Shown: positions 1 through 9,491, numbered from the stretch's first letter. The stretch: DNA of 64,000 bases from Bacteroidales bacterium (GCA_017548985.1 JAFYYW010000026.1:1-64000), one strand, 5' to 3'. Numbers and translations are program-made. The notes: generated by a model not told the origin, from the sequence alone.

Positions 1-1352
1 CCGCGGGTGTCGCGGATCGAGATCCTCTTGCCAGTGCCGTTCCATCCGGTGTTGACGAGGTAAGCCTTGGCACCGCTCTTCTTCATCCTCTTGACAAGCT
101 CCTCGGCATACTTGGTCGGATGGAGCTCAAGGAAAGCCTGGCCGAAGCAGGCGGAGAAGGTCGGGGTGGGCTCGGTGATACCGCGCTCAGTACCGGCCAA
201 CTTGGCTGTGAAGCCGGAGAGGAAGTAGTACTTCGTCTGCTCAGAGTTGAGGATAGAGACAGGAGGAAGCACACCGAAAGCGTCAGCTGACAGGAAGATG
301 ACCTGCTTGGCGGCGGGTCCGTGGCTGTCAGGACGGACAATATTATCGATGTGGTAGATCGGGTAGGACACGCGGGTGTTCTCTGTCACGCTCTTGTCGT
401 TGAAGTCGATCTTGCCGTTCTCATCCACGGTGACGTTCTCAAGGAGAGCGTCGCGACGGATAGCGTTGTAAATATCAGGCTCGGATTCCTTGTCAAGCTT
501 GATGACCTTGGCGTAGCAGCCGCCCTCGAAATTGAAGACACCCTTGTTGTCCCATCCGTGCTCGTCGTCGCCGATGAGCTTACGCTTAGGATCGGTTGAA
601 AGGGTGGTCTTGCCGGTGCCGGAGAGACCGAAGAAGATCGCGGTGTTCTCGCCATTCATGTCGGTGTTGGCGGAGCAATGCATCGCGGCGATGCCCTTCA
701 GAGGGAGATAGTAGTTCATCATCGAGAAGAGTCCTTTCTTCATCTCTCCACCATACCAGGTGTTGAGAATCACCTGCTCACGGGAGGAGACGTTGAAAGC
801 CACGCAGGTGTCGCTCCTAAGGCCCAACTCCTTGTAGTTCTCTACCTTAGCCTTGGAGGCGCAGTAGACGACGAAGTCGGGAGCCTGGTCGAACTCGGCC
901 TGGTTCTTCGGGCGGATGAACATATTGGTGACGAAGTGGGCCTGCCATGCGACCTCCATGATGAAGCGGACCTTCATCCTGGTGTCCTTATGGGTACCGC
1001 AGAAACCGTCGACGACAAAGAGCCTCTTGCCGGAAAGCTGGTTCTGGGCAAGTTTCTTGACATCCTTCCAGACCATCTCAGACATCTCGTGGTTGTCGTT
1101 AGGATACTCAGGAGTGTTCCACCACACTGTGTTCCTGGAGTTCTTGTCCATGACAATGTACTTGTCCTTGGGGGAGCGGCCGGTGAATACACCTGTCATC
1201 ACGTTGATGGCGCCAAGTTCGGTGACCTGTCCTTTGTCATAACCGGTGAGACCGGGCTTGGTCTCCTCGTTGTAAAGAACCTCATAGGTGGGATTGTAAA
1301 GGACTTCCTTCACTCTCTTGATACCGTACTTGCGTAAATCCAATTTTGCCAT
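1..1352 (-). CDS. pckA: Phosphoenolpyruvate carboxykinase (ATP), C-terminus beyond the window
   Basis: ATP-dependent PEP carboxykinase interconverts oxaloacetate + ATP and PEP + CO2 + ADP in the cytoplasm. In fermenting Bacteroidota it usually fixes CO2 toward succinate (family knowledge). The reading frame starts at the ATG complementary to 1350-1352 ([11 protein letters not shown]) and stays open for about 450 codons to the left edge; the family is about 535 residues, so the C-terminus is missing. Visible motifs are FTGRSPKDK (about 56-64), the kinase-1a P-loop [11 protein letters not shown] (about 242-252) and the metal/nucleotide motif GDDEHGW (about 261-267). It is divergent from recQ across a 190-bp spacer. 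A near-match to the TAnnTTTG box (TAACTTTA) lies shortly upstream on the minus strand, but I do not call it a promoter. Confidence 0.97.
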   Translation of the reverse strand, partial: MAKLDLRKYGIKRVKEVLYNPTYEVLYNEETKPGLTGYDKGQVTELGAINVMTGVFTGRSPKDKYIVMDKNSRNTVWWNTPEYPNDNHEMSEMVWKDVKKLAQNQLSGKRLFVVDGFCGTHKDTRMKVRFIMEVAWQAHFVTNMFIRPKNQAEFDQAPDFVVYCASKAKVENYKELGLRSDTCVAFNVSSREQVILNTWYGGEMKKGLFSMMNYYLPLKGIAAMHCSANTDMNGENTAIFFGLSGTGKTTLSTDPKRKLIGDDEHGWDNKGVFNFEGGCYAKVIKLDKESEPDIYNAIRRDALLENVTVDENGKIDFNDKSVTENTRVSYPIYHIDNIVRPDSHGPAAKQVIFLSADAFGVLPPVSILNSEQTKYYFLSGFTAKLAGTERGITEPTPTFSACFGQAFLELHPTKYAEELVKRMKKSGAKAYLVNTGWNGTGKRISIRDTR

Positions 1353-1452
1353 AATGAATTATTAAATTATAAAGTTAAACTAATATCTTGCAAGCCATCG
1401 CGAATTTACGGAAAAAAAGCGCATAACTCAAACCTGTCGGCGATTAATTTCG

Positions 1453-1460
1453 TACATTTG
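1453..1460 (+). promoter_or_regulatory. Bacteroidota -7 box (TACATTTG) upstream of recQ
   Basis: TACATTTG matches the Bacteroidota housekeeping -7 consensus TAnnTTTG exactly. Transcription would begin near 1467, leaving about 75 nt of leader before the ATG at 1542. That argues against the longer in-frame start at 1470. No clear TTG -33 element is visible at the usual distance. Confidence 0.55.
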
Positions 1461-1541
1461 TGAAAGCGTTTGAAATCCCTGCAAATTATTTGCCATGAAG
1501 GCTCGCAACCGATTGTGATAAAACGATTTAAAAATTTTAAT

Positions 1542-3464
1542 ATGTCGCCAATTGAGGTATTGAAGGAATATTGGGGCCACGATGGTTTCCGTCCGATGCA
1601 GGAGGAGATCATCGGGGCCGCTCTTGAGGGGAAAGATGTGCTGGCGATCCTGCCGACAGGCGGGGGAAAATCGGTCTGTTTCCAAGTCCCCGGATTGATG
1701 GCGGAAGGGCTTACGATAGTCGTGACTCCTTTGATCGCCCTTATGAAGGACCAGGTCCAGAATCTGGAGGACAGGGGAGTGAGGGCGCTCGCGATCCACG
1801 CCGGAATGTCAAGGCATGAGGTGGACCTGGCTTTGAACAATGCCGCCTATGGTGAATACAAATTCCTGTACCTTTCGCCCGAAAGGGTCGGGACCAGGTT
1901 GTTCCAGTCTTACCTTGATGTCCTTAATGTCAGTTATATAGTTGTCGATGAGGCCCATTGCATCTCGCAATGGGGATATGACTTCCGCCCTGATTACCTT
2001 AAGATAGGAAGTCTGAGGGAGCGTCTGGACGTTCCTGTTATAGCTCTGACAGCGACCGCGACTCCTGAAGTGGCGGAGGACATCATGGACAAGCTCGCCT
2101 TCAAGGATAAACTTGTCTTGCGGAGCGGTTTCGAGCGCCCTAACCTCAGCTATATAGTCCGTCATGTGGAGGACAAGAATTCCCAGATTGTCAATATATG
2201 CCGTGGAGTCCAGGGCAGTGGTATCGTCTATGCCAGGAACCGGCGAAAGTGCGAGGAACTTTCCTCGATGCTTAAGTCGCGGGGAATCAGCGCCGAGTTT
2301 TACCATGCGGGCCTTGGCCAGAAGTCGAGGTCGGAACGTCAGGCGGCATGGAAGGAGGGAAGGATCCAGGTGATGGTCTGCACCAACGCTTTCGGAATGG
2401 GAATCGATAAACCTGACGTGCGTTTTGTGGCTCATTACGACCTGCCGGACAGTCCGGAGGCCTATTTCCAGGAGGCTGGCAGGGCGGGCCGTGACGGGAA
2501 GCGCTCGTACGCTTTGCTGCTTTGGAACGGGATTGACGAGCGGCGTCTCTCTCAGATTGAGAGTGTCACTTTTCCCTCTCTTGAATATATCGAGGATGTC
2601 TACCAGAAACTCCATGCCTTTTTCGAGATCCCTTACGATGCCGGAATCGGGCGCCAGTTGCGGTTGTCTCTTGAGGATTTTTGCAAGGCATACGGTTTCC
2701 AGAGGGCGCCGGTCTACCATTCTCTCAAATACCTTGAGCGCTCAGGGCACCTGACATATTCGGAGGAGATTGACATTCCGACCAAGGTGAGGATTTCTGT
2801 TGACCGGAAGTCGTTGTATGACATTGATTTGCCGAGTCAGGAGATGGCTTCTTTACTGGAGATTCTGATGCGCGCGTACACGGGGATTTTCTCATTCGTC
2901 CAGCCTATTGATGAGGAATATGTGGCCGGGCGGATGGGAACGACCGTGACCCAACTTCGCCAGATCCTGTATTCTCTGTCTCTGGAGCATGTTATCAATT
3001 ATGTTCCAGCGGCTCATTCGGATGTCGTGTTCTTGCATCATGACCGTCTGAGACCCGGTAATCTGGATCTGATGCCGGAAAGATTCGCGATGCTCCAGAA
3101 TAGTTTCCATCGCCGTTGCCAGGCTATGCTTGAATACGCTTCGCAGACCGCCGAATGCCGCTCCCACTTCCTCCTTCGCTATTTCGGCCAGGCTGAATCC
3201 CATGATTGCGGAACTTGCGATATTTGCCGCTCCAGGCAGGCCCGGACCGATGAATCCCTTGTCACGCGAGAGGAAGGCGCCTGCAGGAGCGATGGGGATA
3301 CCGCGAGGATGCTCGTGGATTTCATTAAACAGAAAGGGGGAGTATATTCCCTGAAAGAGATTGTGGCTGAGTTCGATAATCCCGCGATTGGGATAGCGGA
3401 TAGTTACCTTGTTGTTCTCCGAGAACTGATTGATAACGGAGTTGTCCCGGTTTATAGGGCATAG
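1542..3464 (+). CDS. recQ: RecQ-family ATP-dependent DNA helicase
   Basis: 3'-to-5' DNA helicase for recombination and replication-fork repair. About 640 residues from ATG 1542. The frame is open upstream to 1470, but the extra residues are unlike the family and overlap the predicted transcription start. Domains: RecA-like helicase lobe 1 with Walker A TGGGKS (39-44) and DEAH box (136-139, [17 protein letters not shown]); lobe 2 with the motif V/VI region ([21 protein letters not shown]); RQC zinc-binding Cys cluster (C...CGTCDIC) near residue 565; a short wHTH-like C-terminal part. There is no full HRDC domain, so it is shorter at the C-terminus than some Bacteroides RecQ proteins. The TonB receptor gene follows within about 20 bp. 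Confidence 0.94.
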   Translation: MSPIEVLKEYWGHDGFRPMQEEIIGAALEGKDVLAILPTGGGKSVCFQVPGLMAEGLTIVVTPLIALMKDQVQNLEDRGVRALAIHAGMSRHEVDLALNNAAYGEYKFLYLSPERVGTRLFQSYLDVLNVSYIVVDEAHCISQWGYDFRPDYLKIGSLRERLDVPVIALTATATPEVAEDIMDKLAFKDKLVLRSGFERPNLSYIVRHVEDKNSQIVNICRGVQGSGIVYARNRRKCEELSSMLKSRGISAEFYHAGLGQKSRSERQAAWKEGRIQVMVCTNAFGMGIDKPDVRFVAHYDLPDSPEAYFQEAGRAGRDGKRSYALLLWNGIDERRLSQIESVTFPSLEYIEDVYQKLHAFFEIPYDAGIGRQLRLSLEDFCKAYGFQRAPVYHSLKYLERSGHLTYSEEIDIPTKVRISVDRKSLYDIDLPSQEMASLLEILMRAYTGIFSFVQPIDEEYVAGRMGTTVTQLRQILYSLSLEHVINYVPAAHSDVVFLHHDRLRPGNLDLMPERFAMLQNSFHRRCQAMLEYASQTAECRSHFLLRYFGQAESHDCGTCDICRSRQARTDESLVTREEGACRSDGDTARMLVDFIKQKGGVYSLKEIVAEFDNPAIGIADSYLVVLRELIDNGVVPVYRA

Positions 3465-3485
3465 TGGTATGTGATTTGTAGAGTT

Positions 3486-5540
3486 ATGGCGCTGTTTAAA
3501 CCTATATATTTGCGATTCAGGATAATCATAACAACCCTTTTGGTGGCCTTGTTCCAGTTCCCTTTCACTGCCCATGCCCAACAGGATCGTGAAGATACTT
3601 TGAAGGCCACTGTCTTCACTTCCCGCAGGCAGGCAAACAGTCTCTCCAAGGGCAAGGAACTCCGCACAGAAGTTATTTCCTCAACTGGTCTTATGAAATT
3701 GGCCTGCTGCAATCTGGCGGAGAGTTTTGAGAATTCCGCCAGCGTCACGGTCGGATATTCAGATGCCGTCACAGGAGCCCGTCAGATCCGTCTTCTGGGC
3801 CTTTCGGGAGTATATCTTCAGATGCTTGAAGAAAACCGTCCTGTTATGAGGGGCTTGAGCGCTCCATTCGGATTGTCCTTTGTTCCAGGCCCTTGGATGG
3901 AGAGCATCCAAATCGCTAAAGGCTCACCATCAGTTATTAACGGCACTGAATCCATGACCGGCCAGATCAACACCGAATTCCGGAAGCCGACGGATGAGAT
4001 TCCCCTGTTCATCAATGTTGTGGGCATGACCGATACCAAGACTGACTTCAACATCGCCTCTTCCCTTCAGTTCGGCCCGAAACTGTCCACCATCCTACTC
4101 GGTCACGCCGAAGGTAATTTCAAGTCCCATGACATGAATATGGACGGGTTCATGGACGACCCGATGAGGAAACAGGTTAACGTCGCCAACCGTTGGTTCT
4201 GGTATACCCCTGAATTACAGATCCGTTGGGGAGCGAGCGCCTTGTACGACTCTAGGCTTGGAGGGCAGGAGCACCATGGATGGCAGTCTGACATAAACAA
4301 TACCCGCCTCAATGGCTACATTAAGATTGGGAAACCCCTGCGAGAGGATAACTCCGCGAGTGTCGCTGTGATAGGGGATTACACGTATAACAATATTGAC
4401 GCGGGCTTCGGGACATCCTTTTACTCTGGCCGCCAGCATTCCGGTTTTGTCAACTTGATGTTCCGTGATGCCTTTTCCGAGAATCATGACTTCTCGGCGG
4501 GTTTGAGTACAATGATAGATAGCTATTACGAATCTCTTGACAGATACCTTCCCACCGGAGTTAATAATTCATTCAGTCCGGTCACTACCAACCTGGTTAA
4601 CGCCAGGGCATATGCGGAATACACATTCCATCAGGAGGATAAATTTTCGACTATAATCGGACTGAACGGTGACTGGTTCAAGGACAATGGTTTCCGCCTG
4701 TCGCCCAGGGTTACGCTCAAGTATCAGCCATTCGAATCCGTCATCTTGCGCGCCAATGGCGGCAGAGGGTTGAGGAATGCCCTTCCTCTTGTGGATCACT
4801 TTGGGGTGTTCTCGACCGGAAAGGGTTTTATAGGGAACTACCTTTCCCATCAGCTTGAGGATTCTTGGACCTATGGTGGTAATGCCACATTTTATTTCCA
4901 TGAGGATAACTATCTAAGTCTGGACTATTTCTCGACCAGGTTCTCAGAGCAACTGATCGTTGACTACGAGCTTGCGCCAGGCCAGATCGCTTTCTATCCG
5001 TTGGATGGGAAGTCGTTGAGTGACAGCTATCAAGCTGACTTCCACCTGGAGCCCTCATCTCATTTCACGCTTGATTTGACCGCCAGGTACACCGATGCCA
5101 GGACTACTTACCTTGCGGGAGGCATGAAAGAGGTCCCGTTGACCAGTCGTTTCAAGGGAGTGCTTAACCTTCAGTATAAGACCAATCTAAGCCGTTGGAT
5201 ATTCGACCTGACCGGATCTGTTAATGGATCAGCCAGGGTGTATGATTTCATGAAAGATCTAAAAGATGAGAGCGGGAATCTTCTTTATCCGGAGGGAAGG
5301 ACTCCCGTCTATCCTCTTGTTTACGCTCAGGTGACCCGCAGGTTCAAAGGATTTGACATCTATGTTGGAGGCGAGAACCTGACCGGGTTCCGTCAGAAGA
5401 GAGTGATCCTCGGTGAGAGGATGGCTGACGGTATGGTCAATACCTCCACCAGTGATTTCGATGCCAGTGCTGTCTGGGGACCCTTGATGGGTGCCACGGT
5501 ATATGCTGGTATTAGAGTGACTATTTGGAAAACAGAATAA
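3486..5540 (+). CDS. TonB-dependent outer-membrane receptor, probably metal-related
   Basis: About 684 residues with a signal peptide ending near AHAQQ, a plug domain (residues about 50-160; LAESFENSASVTVGY, RQIRLLGLSG, SIQIAKGSPSVINGTES) and a long beta-barrel ending in a hydrophobic/aromatic strand (GIRVTIWKTE). There is no N-terminal carboxypeptidase-like domain and no SusD partner, so it is not a SusC-type glycan porin. The next gene, 12 bp downstream, encodes a secreted HMA metal-binding protein. Receptor-plus-HMA pairs are common in Bacteroidota and suggest metal (possibly copper or iron-complex) transport; this is inference from context. I chose ATG 3486; another ATG lies at 3471. A TATATTTG at 3504-3511 falls inside the signal peptide and is probably chance. 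Confidence 0.88.
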   Translation: MALFKPIYLRFRIIITTLLVALFQFPFTAHAQQDREDTLKATVFTSRRQANSLSKGKELRTEVISSTGLMKLACCNLAESFENSASVTVGYSDAVTGARQIRLLGLSGVYLQMLEENRPVMRGLSAPFGLSFVPGPWMESIQIAKGSPSVINGTESMTGQINTEFRKPTDEIPLFINVVGMTDTKTDFNIASSLQFGPKLSTILLGHAEGNFKSHDMNMDGFMDDPMRKQVNVANRWFWYTPELQIRWGASALYDSRLGGQEHHGWQSDINNTRLNGYIKIGKPLREDNSASVAVIGDYTYNNIDAGFGTSFYSGRQHSGFVNLMFRDAFSENHDFSAGLSTMIDSYYESLDRYLPTGVNNSFSPVTTNLVNARAYAEYTFHQEDKFSTIIGLNGDWFKDNGFRLSPRVTLKYQPFESVILRANGGRGLRNALPLVDHFGVFSTGKGFIGNYLSHQLEDSWTYGGNATFYFHEDNYLSLDYFSTRFSEQLIVDYELAPGQIAFYPLDGKSLSDSYQADFHLEPSSHFTLDLTARYTDARTTYLAGGMKEVPLTSRFKGVLNLQYKTNLSRWIFDLTGSVNGSARVYDFMKDLKDESGNLLYPEGRTPVYPLVYAQVTRRFKGFDIYVGGENLTGFRQKRVILGERMADGMVNTSTSDFDASAVWGPLMGATVYAGIRVTIWKTE

Positions 5541-5552
5541 AACCAATTGAAT

Positions 5553-5885
5553 ATGAAAGCGTTATTTATTGCCCTTTGCCTTTTGGCAGGTGCCCCCGCC
5601 GGGCCGGCTTTGACAGCTCAGGAATCAGTCACTATCAATGACCAAAAGCCTAAGAAGGCCGATCCGGTCACAGTGACCTTCAAGACCTCGATGACTTGTA
5701 AGAACTGCGTCAAGAAAATCACCGAGAACATGTCTTTCGAGCGGGGAGTCCTGGATCTTAAGGTGACTCTCGACAGCAAGGAAGTCATGATTAAGTACGA
5801 CCCTTCCAAGACTGATGAGGAGACCCTCGCGAAGGCTATCCGTAAACTCGGTTACGAGGCGGAGAAGGTCGTCGAGAAGAAGTGA
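5553..5885 (+). CDS. Secreted heavy-metal-associated (HMA) domain protein
   Basis: A 110-residue protein with a signal peptide (cleavage after about LTAQ) followed by one ferredoxin-fold HMA domain. The metal-binding loop MTCKNCVKKI carries the CxxC pair, and the rest (VTLDSKEVMIKYDPSKTDEE) matches the betaalphabeta-betaalphabeta pattern of CopZ/MerP-like chaperones. The signal peptide places it in the periplasm or on the surface, where it could hand a soft metal to or from the upstream TonB-dependent receptor (inferred). An ATG at 5553 follows a TTG at 5547; the ATG is preferred. Very likely cotranscribed with the receptor. Confidence 0.86.
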   Translation: MKALFIALCLLAGAPAGPALTAQESVTINDQKPKKADPVTVTFKTSMTCKNCVKKITENMSFERGVLDLKVTLDSKEVMIKYDPSKTDEETLAKAIRKLGYEAEKVVEKK

Positions 5886-5903
5886 CGGCCAGTAAAACAG
5901 AGA

Positions 5904-6965
5904 CTATTCAATAACCAGCCCGTCGTAAGCTGGGAGGACTGTGGAGTGGATGTGCTGTTCCTGGCACATCCGCTCCATGTCTTTACAGAATCGCTCGTGG
6001 ACCGGAAAGGAGTGTGATAGATGGGTAAGCCACGTGTGGTCGGGGCGTATCCGGTCGGCGAGTGTTAGAGTCTCTGCGAGGCTGAAATGGGAGTGATGTT
6101 TGTTATAGCCGACAGTGTTGAGTGTCAAGTGCTTCAGCCCTTGCAGCTTGTCGAACTCACTCTCCGGAATCTCGCTCATGTCCGTCAAATACGCGATATC
6201 TCCGAACCGGAATCCCAGCACCGGCAACTTGTCATGCAGTCCCCGAATCGGAATCACTGTTATTGATTCTTGCTCAATAGTTCCGGCGGCAGGCTCTGTC
6301 AGTCCAGACTCCTCGCTTCGCTCGGCCCCTCCCATCGCAAGCGATGGGCCCCTCCCTCTTACGAGCCGAGGGTGGCTACGGTCTGGACTTGCCAGACCTG
6401 CCGCCGGAACAGCGGTGTCTATCATGTCGTCGAGACAGCGGGCGGTGGGGACGAGGGAGCCGTCGTTCATGCGGTAGTGATAGCCGACGTCGTGAACCCA
6501 GACGAGTTCTTTATCGGTAGAGTCTTTGCGGAGAATGAAGGGGCGCTCGTCAATAACGTGAAGCTTCCATTCGGGAGCACCCGGATACTTCGGGAATTTG
6601 AACACATAAGGATACTCCCGGATCAAGTCCTCCAGGACATTCCGCTCGCAATAAATCTCTGCCGCGCGCCGGTCAATATAGTTGAGCGACCGCACGTCAT
6701 CAAGTCCGCCGGTATGGTCTTTATGGTTGTGTGTCAATAAGATAGCGTCGAGGTGGCTGATCCCGTGACTGATCATCTGCATCCTGAAATCCGGTCCGGC
6801 ATCCACGAGTATATTCAATCCACCATATTCCACGAACACGGAAGCCCGGAAACGCTTGTCCCTGGGATCCGTAGAGCGGCACACCTCGCAACCGCAACCT
6901 ATAATCGGCACCCCTTGTGATGTCCCGGTGCCAAGAAATGTCAGTCTCGCTCCGCTTCCCGTCAT
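5904..6965 (-). CDS. MBL-fold metallohydrolase (PhnP-like) carrying an in-frame palindromic insertion
   Basis: Metallo-beta-lactamase-fold hydrolase of the PhnP/cyclic-phosphodiesterase-like group, common in Bacteroidota next to tRNA-modification genes. Motifs: FLGTGTSQGVPIIGC at the start with a CxC..C cluster, IL(V)DAGPDF, the metal signature THNHKDHTGG (H79, H81, D83, H84), YLTDMSE and a late TWLTHLSH. The protein is 353 residues, while relatives are about 255-310. The excess is a foreign-looking stretch at residues about 186-230 (contains GRGPSLAMGG) encoded by a large inverted repeat at 6281-6409. The start overlaps the stop of mtaB by 4 nt (ATGA type), so translation is coupled. Substrate unknown. 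Confidence 0.85.
   Translation of the reverse strand: MTGSGARLTFLGTGTSQGVPIIGCGCEVCRSTDPRDKRFRASVFVEYGGLNILVDAGPDFRMQMISHGISHLDAILLTHNHKDHTGGLDDVRSLNYIDRRAAEIYCERNVLEDLIREYPYVFKFPKYPGAPEWKLHVIDERPFILRKDSTDKELVWVHDVGYHYRMNDGSLVPTARCLDDMIDTAVPAAGLASPDRSHPRLVRGRGPSLAMGGAERSEESGLTEPAAGTIEQESITVIPIRGLHDKLPVLGFRFGDIAYLTDMSEIPESEFDKLQGLKHLTLNTVGYNKHHSHFSLAETLTLADRIRPDHTWLTHLSHSFPVHERFCKDMERMCQEQHIHSTVLPAYDGLVIE
6281..6409. repeat. In-frame hairpin element A1 inside the MBL gene
   Basis: A 129-bp inverted-repeat element. Outer arms 6281-6309 and 6381-6409 are 29 nt each and pair perfectly over 13 bp at the outside (TTCCGGCGGCAGG) and 9 bp at the inside (AGTCCAGAC). Between them is a core with an 8-bp palindrome CCCATCGCAAGCGATGGG (6331-6348) flanked by two copies of GGCCCCTCCC. 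The same core occurs in the neighbouring mtaB gene (7908-7925) with different arms. It is read in frame without stops and adds about 43 residues to the protein. Confidence 0.85.
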
Positions 6966-8329
6966 AATATCACATCTTCTATAGTGTTCACTTTCAAAGG
7001 GTCGTAAGGCCTTTCGACCCTGATATAATTGCCTGAATATCCTCCCATCATCCCATCTTTCACATCAGACTCCCACAACACTTGCGAAAGCCGGCCGCGA
7101 TTCTTTTCCACGAACTCCGCGTGTAGCTCATCGCAAAGAGCTTCCAGTCTTGCGACCCTCTCTGTCTTGACCGAGTCACGCACCTGGTCTTTCCAACCAG
7201 CGGCCACGGTCCCCGGCCTGCGGGAATAGGGGAATATGTGGATAAAGGCGGGCTTGATCGTGTCTTTAAGGAATGAATATGTCTTCTCGAAGAGTTCGTC
7301 TGTCTCGCCGGGAAGCCCGGCGATGACGTCAATCCCGAAGAACACGTAGGGTTTCAGGTTGCCTTGTGGCTCTCCTGGCCGTGGATCCATCCGTGAGCGG
7401 ATGTAAGCGATCCTGTCGGCAAAGAACTCCGTGGTGTAACGCCTCCTGACACGGCTCAGGATCTCGTCTGCCCCAGATTGGAGCGGAATATGGAAATGTG
7501 GCTGGAATTTCGTCCCGGAGGCGATCCAGTCCACGATATCCTCCGTGATCAGGTTCGGCTCAATCGATGAGATACGGTACCTCTCGATCCCTTCCACATC
7601 GTTCAGGCGCTTCAGCAACTCCAGGAAACTCTCGCCTGTAGTGCGGCCGAAATCACCTGTGTTGACTCCTGTGATAACTATCTCCTTGATTCCTGTGGCG
7701 GCTATCTCCTTTGCTTGCTCCACGGCTGAAGATATCGGGATATTCCTTGAGAGTCCCCGGGCGTAGGGGACTGTGCAGTAGGCGCAGAAGTTGTCGCACC
7801 CGTCCTGCACCTTCAGGAACGACCGCGTCCTCTCTTCCGAGGAATACGCCTCCAAGAGCGATTCCGATGAGCCGGAGGGAGGTATTGTCCCCGGCGGGTA
7901 AATCCCTCCCATCGCAAGCGATGGGCCCCTCCCGCTCACCTGGCCACGGGCGGCCAGGCCCGGCGGGGGCAATACCTCCCTCCGGCCACCTGACAGGAGT
8001 GAAAGCGTGTCGGAGACGACACGGGTCTTGTCGGCGGCGCCGAACACAAGAGCCACACCCTCAATGGCTTCCAGCTCCTCTCGCCGCAACTGCGCATAGC
8101 ACCCCGTCACCACGATTATAGCCTCTGGAGAGACCCTGTGGACCTTGCGGATCACATTGCGGCACTTCTTCTCAGCCCTCTCTGTGACCGAGCATGTGTT
8201 AATCAGATAGACATCCGCCTTATCCTCCCATTGAACGACCTCAAGTCCAGCCGCCACGAAACCCCTCTCATAAGTCGAGGTCTCAGCGTAGTTGAGCTTG
8301 CATCCAAGCGTGAGGAAGGCTATTCTCAT
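6962..8329 (-). CDS. mtaB: tRNA t6A37 methylthiotransferase MtaB, with an in-frame insertion
   Basis: Radical-SAM enzyme that converts t6A to ms2t6A at tRNA position 37. Three-part layout: UPF0004 domain with the first [4Fe-4S] cysteines (C10, C46, C77), radical SAM motif CDNFCAYC (C178, C182, C185), and a C-terminal TRAM-like region. The 455 residues exceed the usual 430-440. Residues about 115-153, in the linker before the radical SAM domain, are encoded by a palindromic element (7872-7985) and include the peptide GRGPSLAMGG also found in the next gene. A further oddity is PRPGEPQGNLKPY before FFGIDVIAGLPGE. Coupled to the downstream MBL gene (ATGA overlap) and preceded by folB. Confidence 0.93.
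   Translation of the reverse strand: MRIAFLTLGCKLNYAETSTYERGFVAAGLEVVQWEDKADVYLINTCSVTERAEKKCRNVIRKVHRVSPEAIIVVTGCYAQLRREELEAIEGVALVFGAADKTRVVSDTLSLLSGGRREVLPPPGLAARGQVSGRGPSLAMGGIYPPGTIPPSGSSESLLEAYSSEERTRSFLKVQDGCDNFCAYCTVPYARGLSRNIPISSAVEQAKEIAATGIKEIVITGVNTGDFGRTTGESFLELLKRLNDVEGIERYRISSIEPNLITEDIVDWIASGTKFQPHFHIPLQSGADEILSRVRRRYTTEFFADRIAYIRSRMDPRPGEPQGNLKPYVFFGIDVIAGLPGETDELFEKTYSFLKDTIKPAFIHIFPYSRRPGTVAAGWKDQVRDSVKTERVARLEALCDELHAEFVEKNRGRLSQVLWESDVKDGMMGGYSGNYIRVERPYDPLKVNTIEDVIL
7872..7985. repeat. In-frame hairpin element A2 inside mtaB
   Basis: A 114-bp inverted-repeat element. Arms 7872-7898 and 7959-7985 are complementary at 25 of 27 positions (outer 16 bp CCGGAGGGAGGTATTG perfect). 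The core holds CCCATCGCAAGCGATGGG (7908-7925) followed by CCCCTCCC, as in element A1, plus a small inner stem TGGCC...GGCCA (7941-7956). The arms share no sequence with the A1 arms. The coding-strand frame through the core is the same as in A1 (GRGPSLAMGG). Confidence 0.85.
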
Positions 8330-8331
8330 AT

Positions 8332-8736
8332 TCAGAAAGAATCGTTTATCTTCTCTTGCACAAGATCAGCTCCACAGGTCGCGGTCACTCTTGACCAGGA
8401 ACATGTCCCTCCGACGGGAGGGTTCTTCTTGGAGACCCTGACCTGAACGAACCAGAACTTTAAATCAGCCGCCATGATGGCGTCAACAATCCTTCCGGCG
8501 ACATTCTCCAGAAGGTTGGATGGCTCTGCCATCTGGGCGGCCACAATCTCATAGATCTTGCTGTAATCGACGGTGTCCTTCAGGTCATCCGATTTGGCGG
8601 CCTTCTTCCCGGTAATCTTGCCTCGGAAGTCGACAATGAAGGTGTTCCCCTCCTTCCGTTCCTGCACCAGGCAGCCATGGAAGGCGTGAAACTCCATTCC
8701 AGTCAATTCTATAGTCATGTCTCTATCTATCATCAT
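8332..8736 (-). CDS. folB: Dihydroneopterin aldolase FolB
   Basis: Cytoplasmic folate-pathway enzyme cleaving 7,8-dihydroneopterin to 6-hydroxymethyl-dihydropterin and glycolaldehyde. About 134 residues from the ATG at 8736. A TTG at 8751 directly abuts the upstream stop, and another ATG at 8718 (MTIELTGMEFHAFHG) is also possible. Family signs: ELTGMEFHAFHGCLVQER (the FHAFHG turn with its conserved Tyr/Phe-His), VDYSKIYEIV, SNLLENVAGRIVDAIM and a terminal beta strand VQVRVSKKNPPVGG. The tail past residue about 115 (SWSRVTATCGADL) is slightly long. Lies between an RsmI-like methylase gene and mtaB in one minus-strand run. Confidence 0.9.
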   Translation of the reverse strand: MMIDRDMTIELTGMEFHAFHGCLVQERKEGNTFIVDFRGKITGKKAAKSDDLKDTVDYSKIYEIVAAQMAEPSNLLENVAGRIVDAIMAADLKFWFVQVRVSKKNPPVGGTCSWSRVTATCGADLVQEKINDSF

Positions 8737-8751
8737 ATCGCTCAGAATCAA

Positions 8752-9474
8752 CTATTTCGCTAAAAAAAGGAAAACGCACGGCCTTTTGCCTATTGTGGGT
8801 GTGGATGCCCGCCAAGCCTTGACGGTCTTTGTGAGGATCGTCTCGTCCTGAAGGGTGATGTCGGCAGCCACACATAGCTTTGTCGAGGGCTGCAGAGTGG
8901 CCAGAAGGTCAGACATCATCGAGTCGTTCCTGTATGGGGTCTCGATGAATATCTCGGTTTGGCCGAGTTGTGATGACTTTTTCTCCAGGTCTTTGATGGC
9001 TTTTCGCCTCTCCTCCGGCTTGGCGGGGAGATAACCCTGGAAAGCGAAGCTCTGACCGTTAAGCCCCGATGCCATCAAAGCCAGCATCAGAGAAGATGGA
9101 CCCGTGAACGGAACCACTTGGATATTATGCTGGTGACATAAGGCGACTAAAGCCGCCCCGGGGTCTGCCACGGCAGGTAGCCCGGCCTCTGAGATGAGCC
9201 CGACATCGGTCGGATGCCCTTCAGCGTCTGAGAATAGCTCGAGAAGGCTCTCTACATCCTCTGGGCGTGTGTGTTCATTGAGTTCCCTGAATTCCAGGTC
9301 AGCGATATGGCCCTTCAGGCCAGCCGATGATAGAAAACGCCTGGCGGTCCTGGTCTCCTCGACCACATATCTTTTGATGTTGGAAAGCCTTTCCAAGACT
9401 GGACCGGGGATAACATCCTTCGGATCATCTCCACCAAGAGGGGAGGGAATCAAGTATAATTTGCCGTTTGCCAT
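8752..9474 (-). CDS. SAM-dependent methyltransferase of the RsmI/tetrapyrrole-methylase fold
   Basis: A 240-residue COG0313-type protein. N-terminal MANGKLYLIPSPLG resembles the LYLVPTPIGN start of RsmI, the 16S rRNA C1402 2'-O-methyltransferase. VGLISEAGLPAVADPGAALV and VVPFTGPSSLMLALMASGLNGQSFAFQGYLP match the SAM-binding and substrate motifs. Bacteroidota commonly have this shorter paralogue beside a canonical RsmI. The C-terminal region is shorter than in E. coli RsmI (about 286 residues), so the exact substrate is unclear and I give no symbol. The gene is 17 bp after the CarboxypepD-like gene and abuts folB. Confidence 0.85.
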   Translation of the reverse strand: MANGKLYLIPSPLGGDDPKDVIPGPVLERLSNIKRYVVEETRTARRFLSSAGLKGHIADLEFRELNEHTRPEDVESLLELFSDAEGHPTDVGLISEAGLPAVADPGAALVALCHQHNIQVVPFTGPSSLMLALMASGLNGQSFAFQGYLPAKPEERRKAIKDLEKKSSQLGQTEIFIETPYRNDSMMSDLLATLQPSTKLCVAADITLQDETILTKTVKAWRASTPTIGKRPCVFLFLAK

Positions 9475-9491
9475 TTCTCAGGCAAATTTAC

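Noticed and set aside
916..1337. Plus-strand open frames over the first 1.3 kb
   Set aside because: They are antisense shadows of the PEP carboxykinase gene, whose minus-strand frame has clear family motifs.
3504..3511. TATATTTG as a promoter of the TonB receptor
   Set aside because: It lies within the signal peptide coding region; no suitable start codon follows before the conserved mature region.
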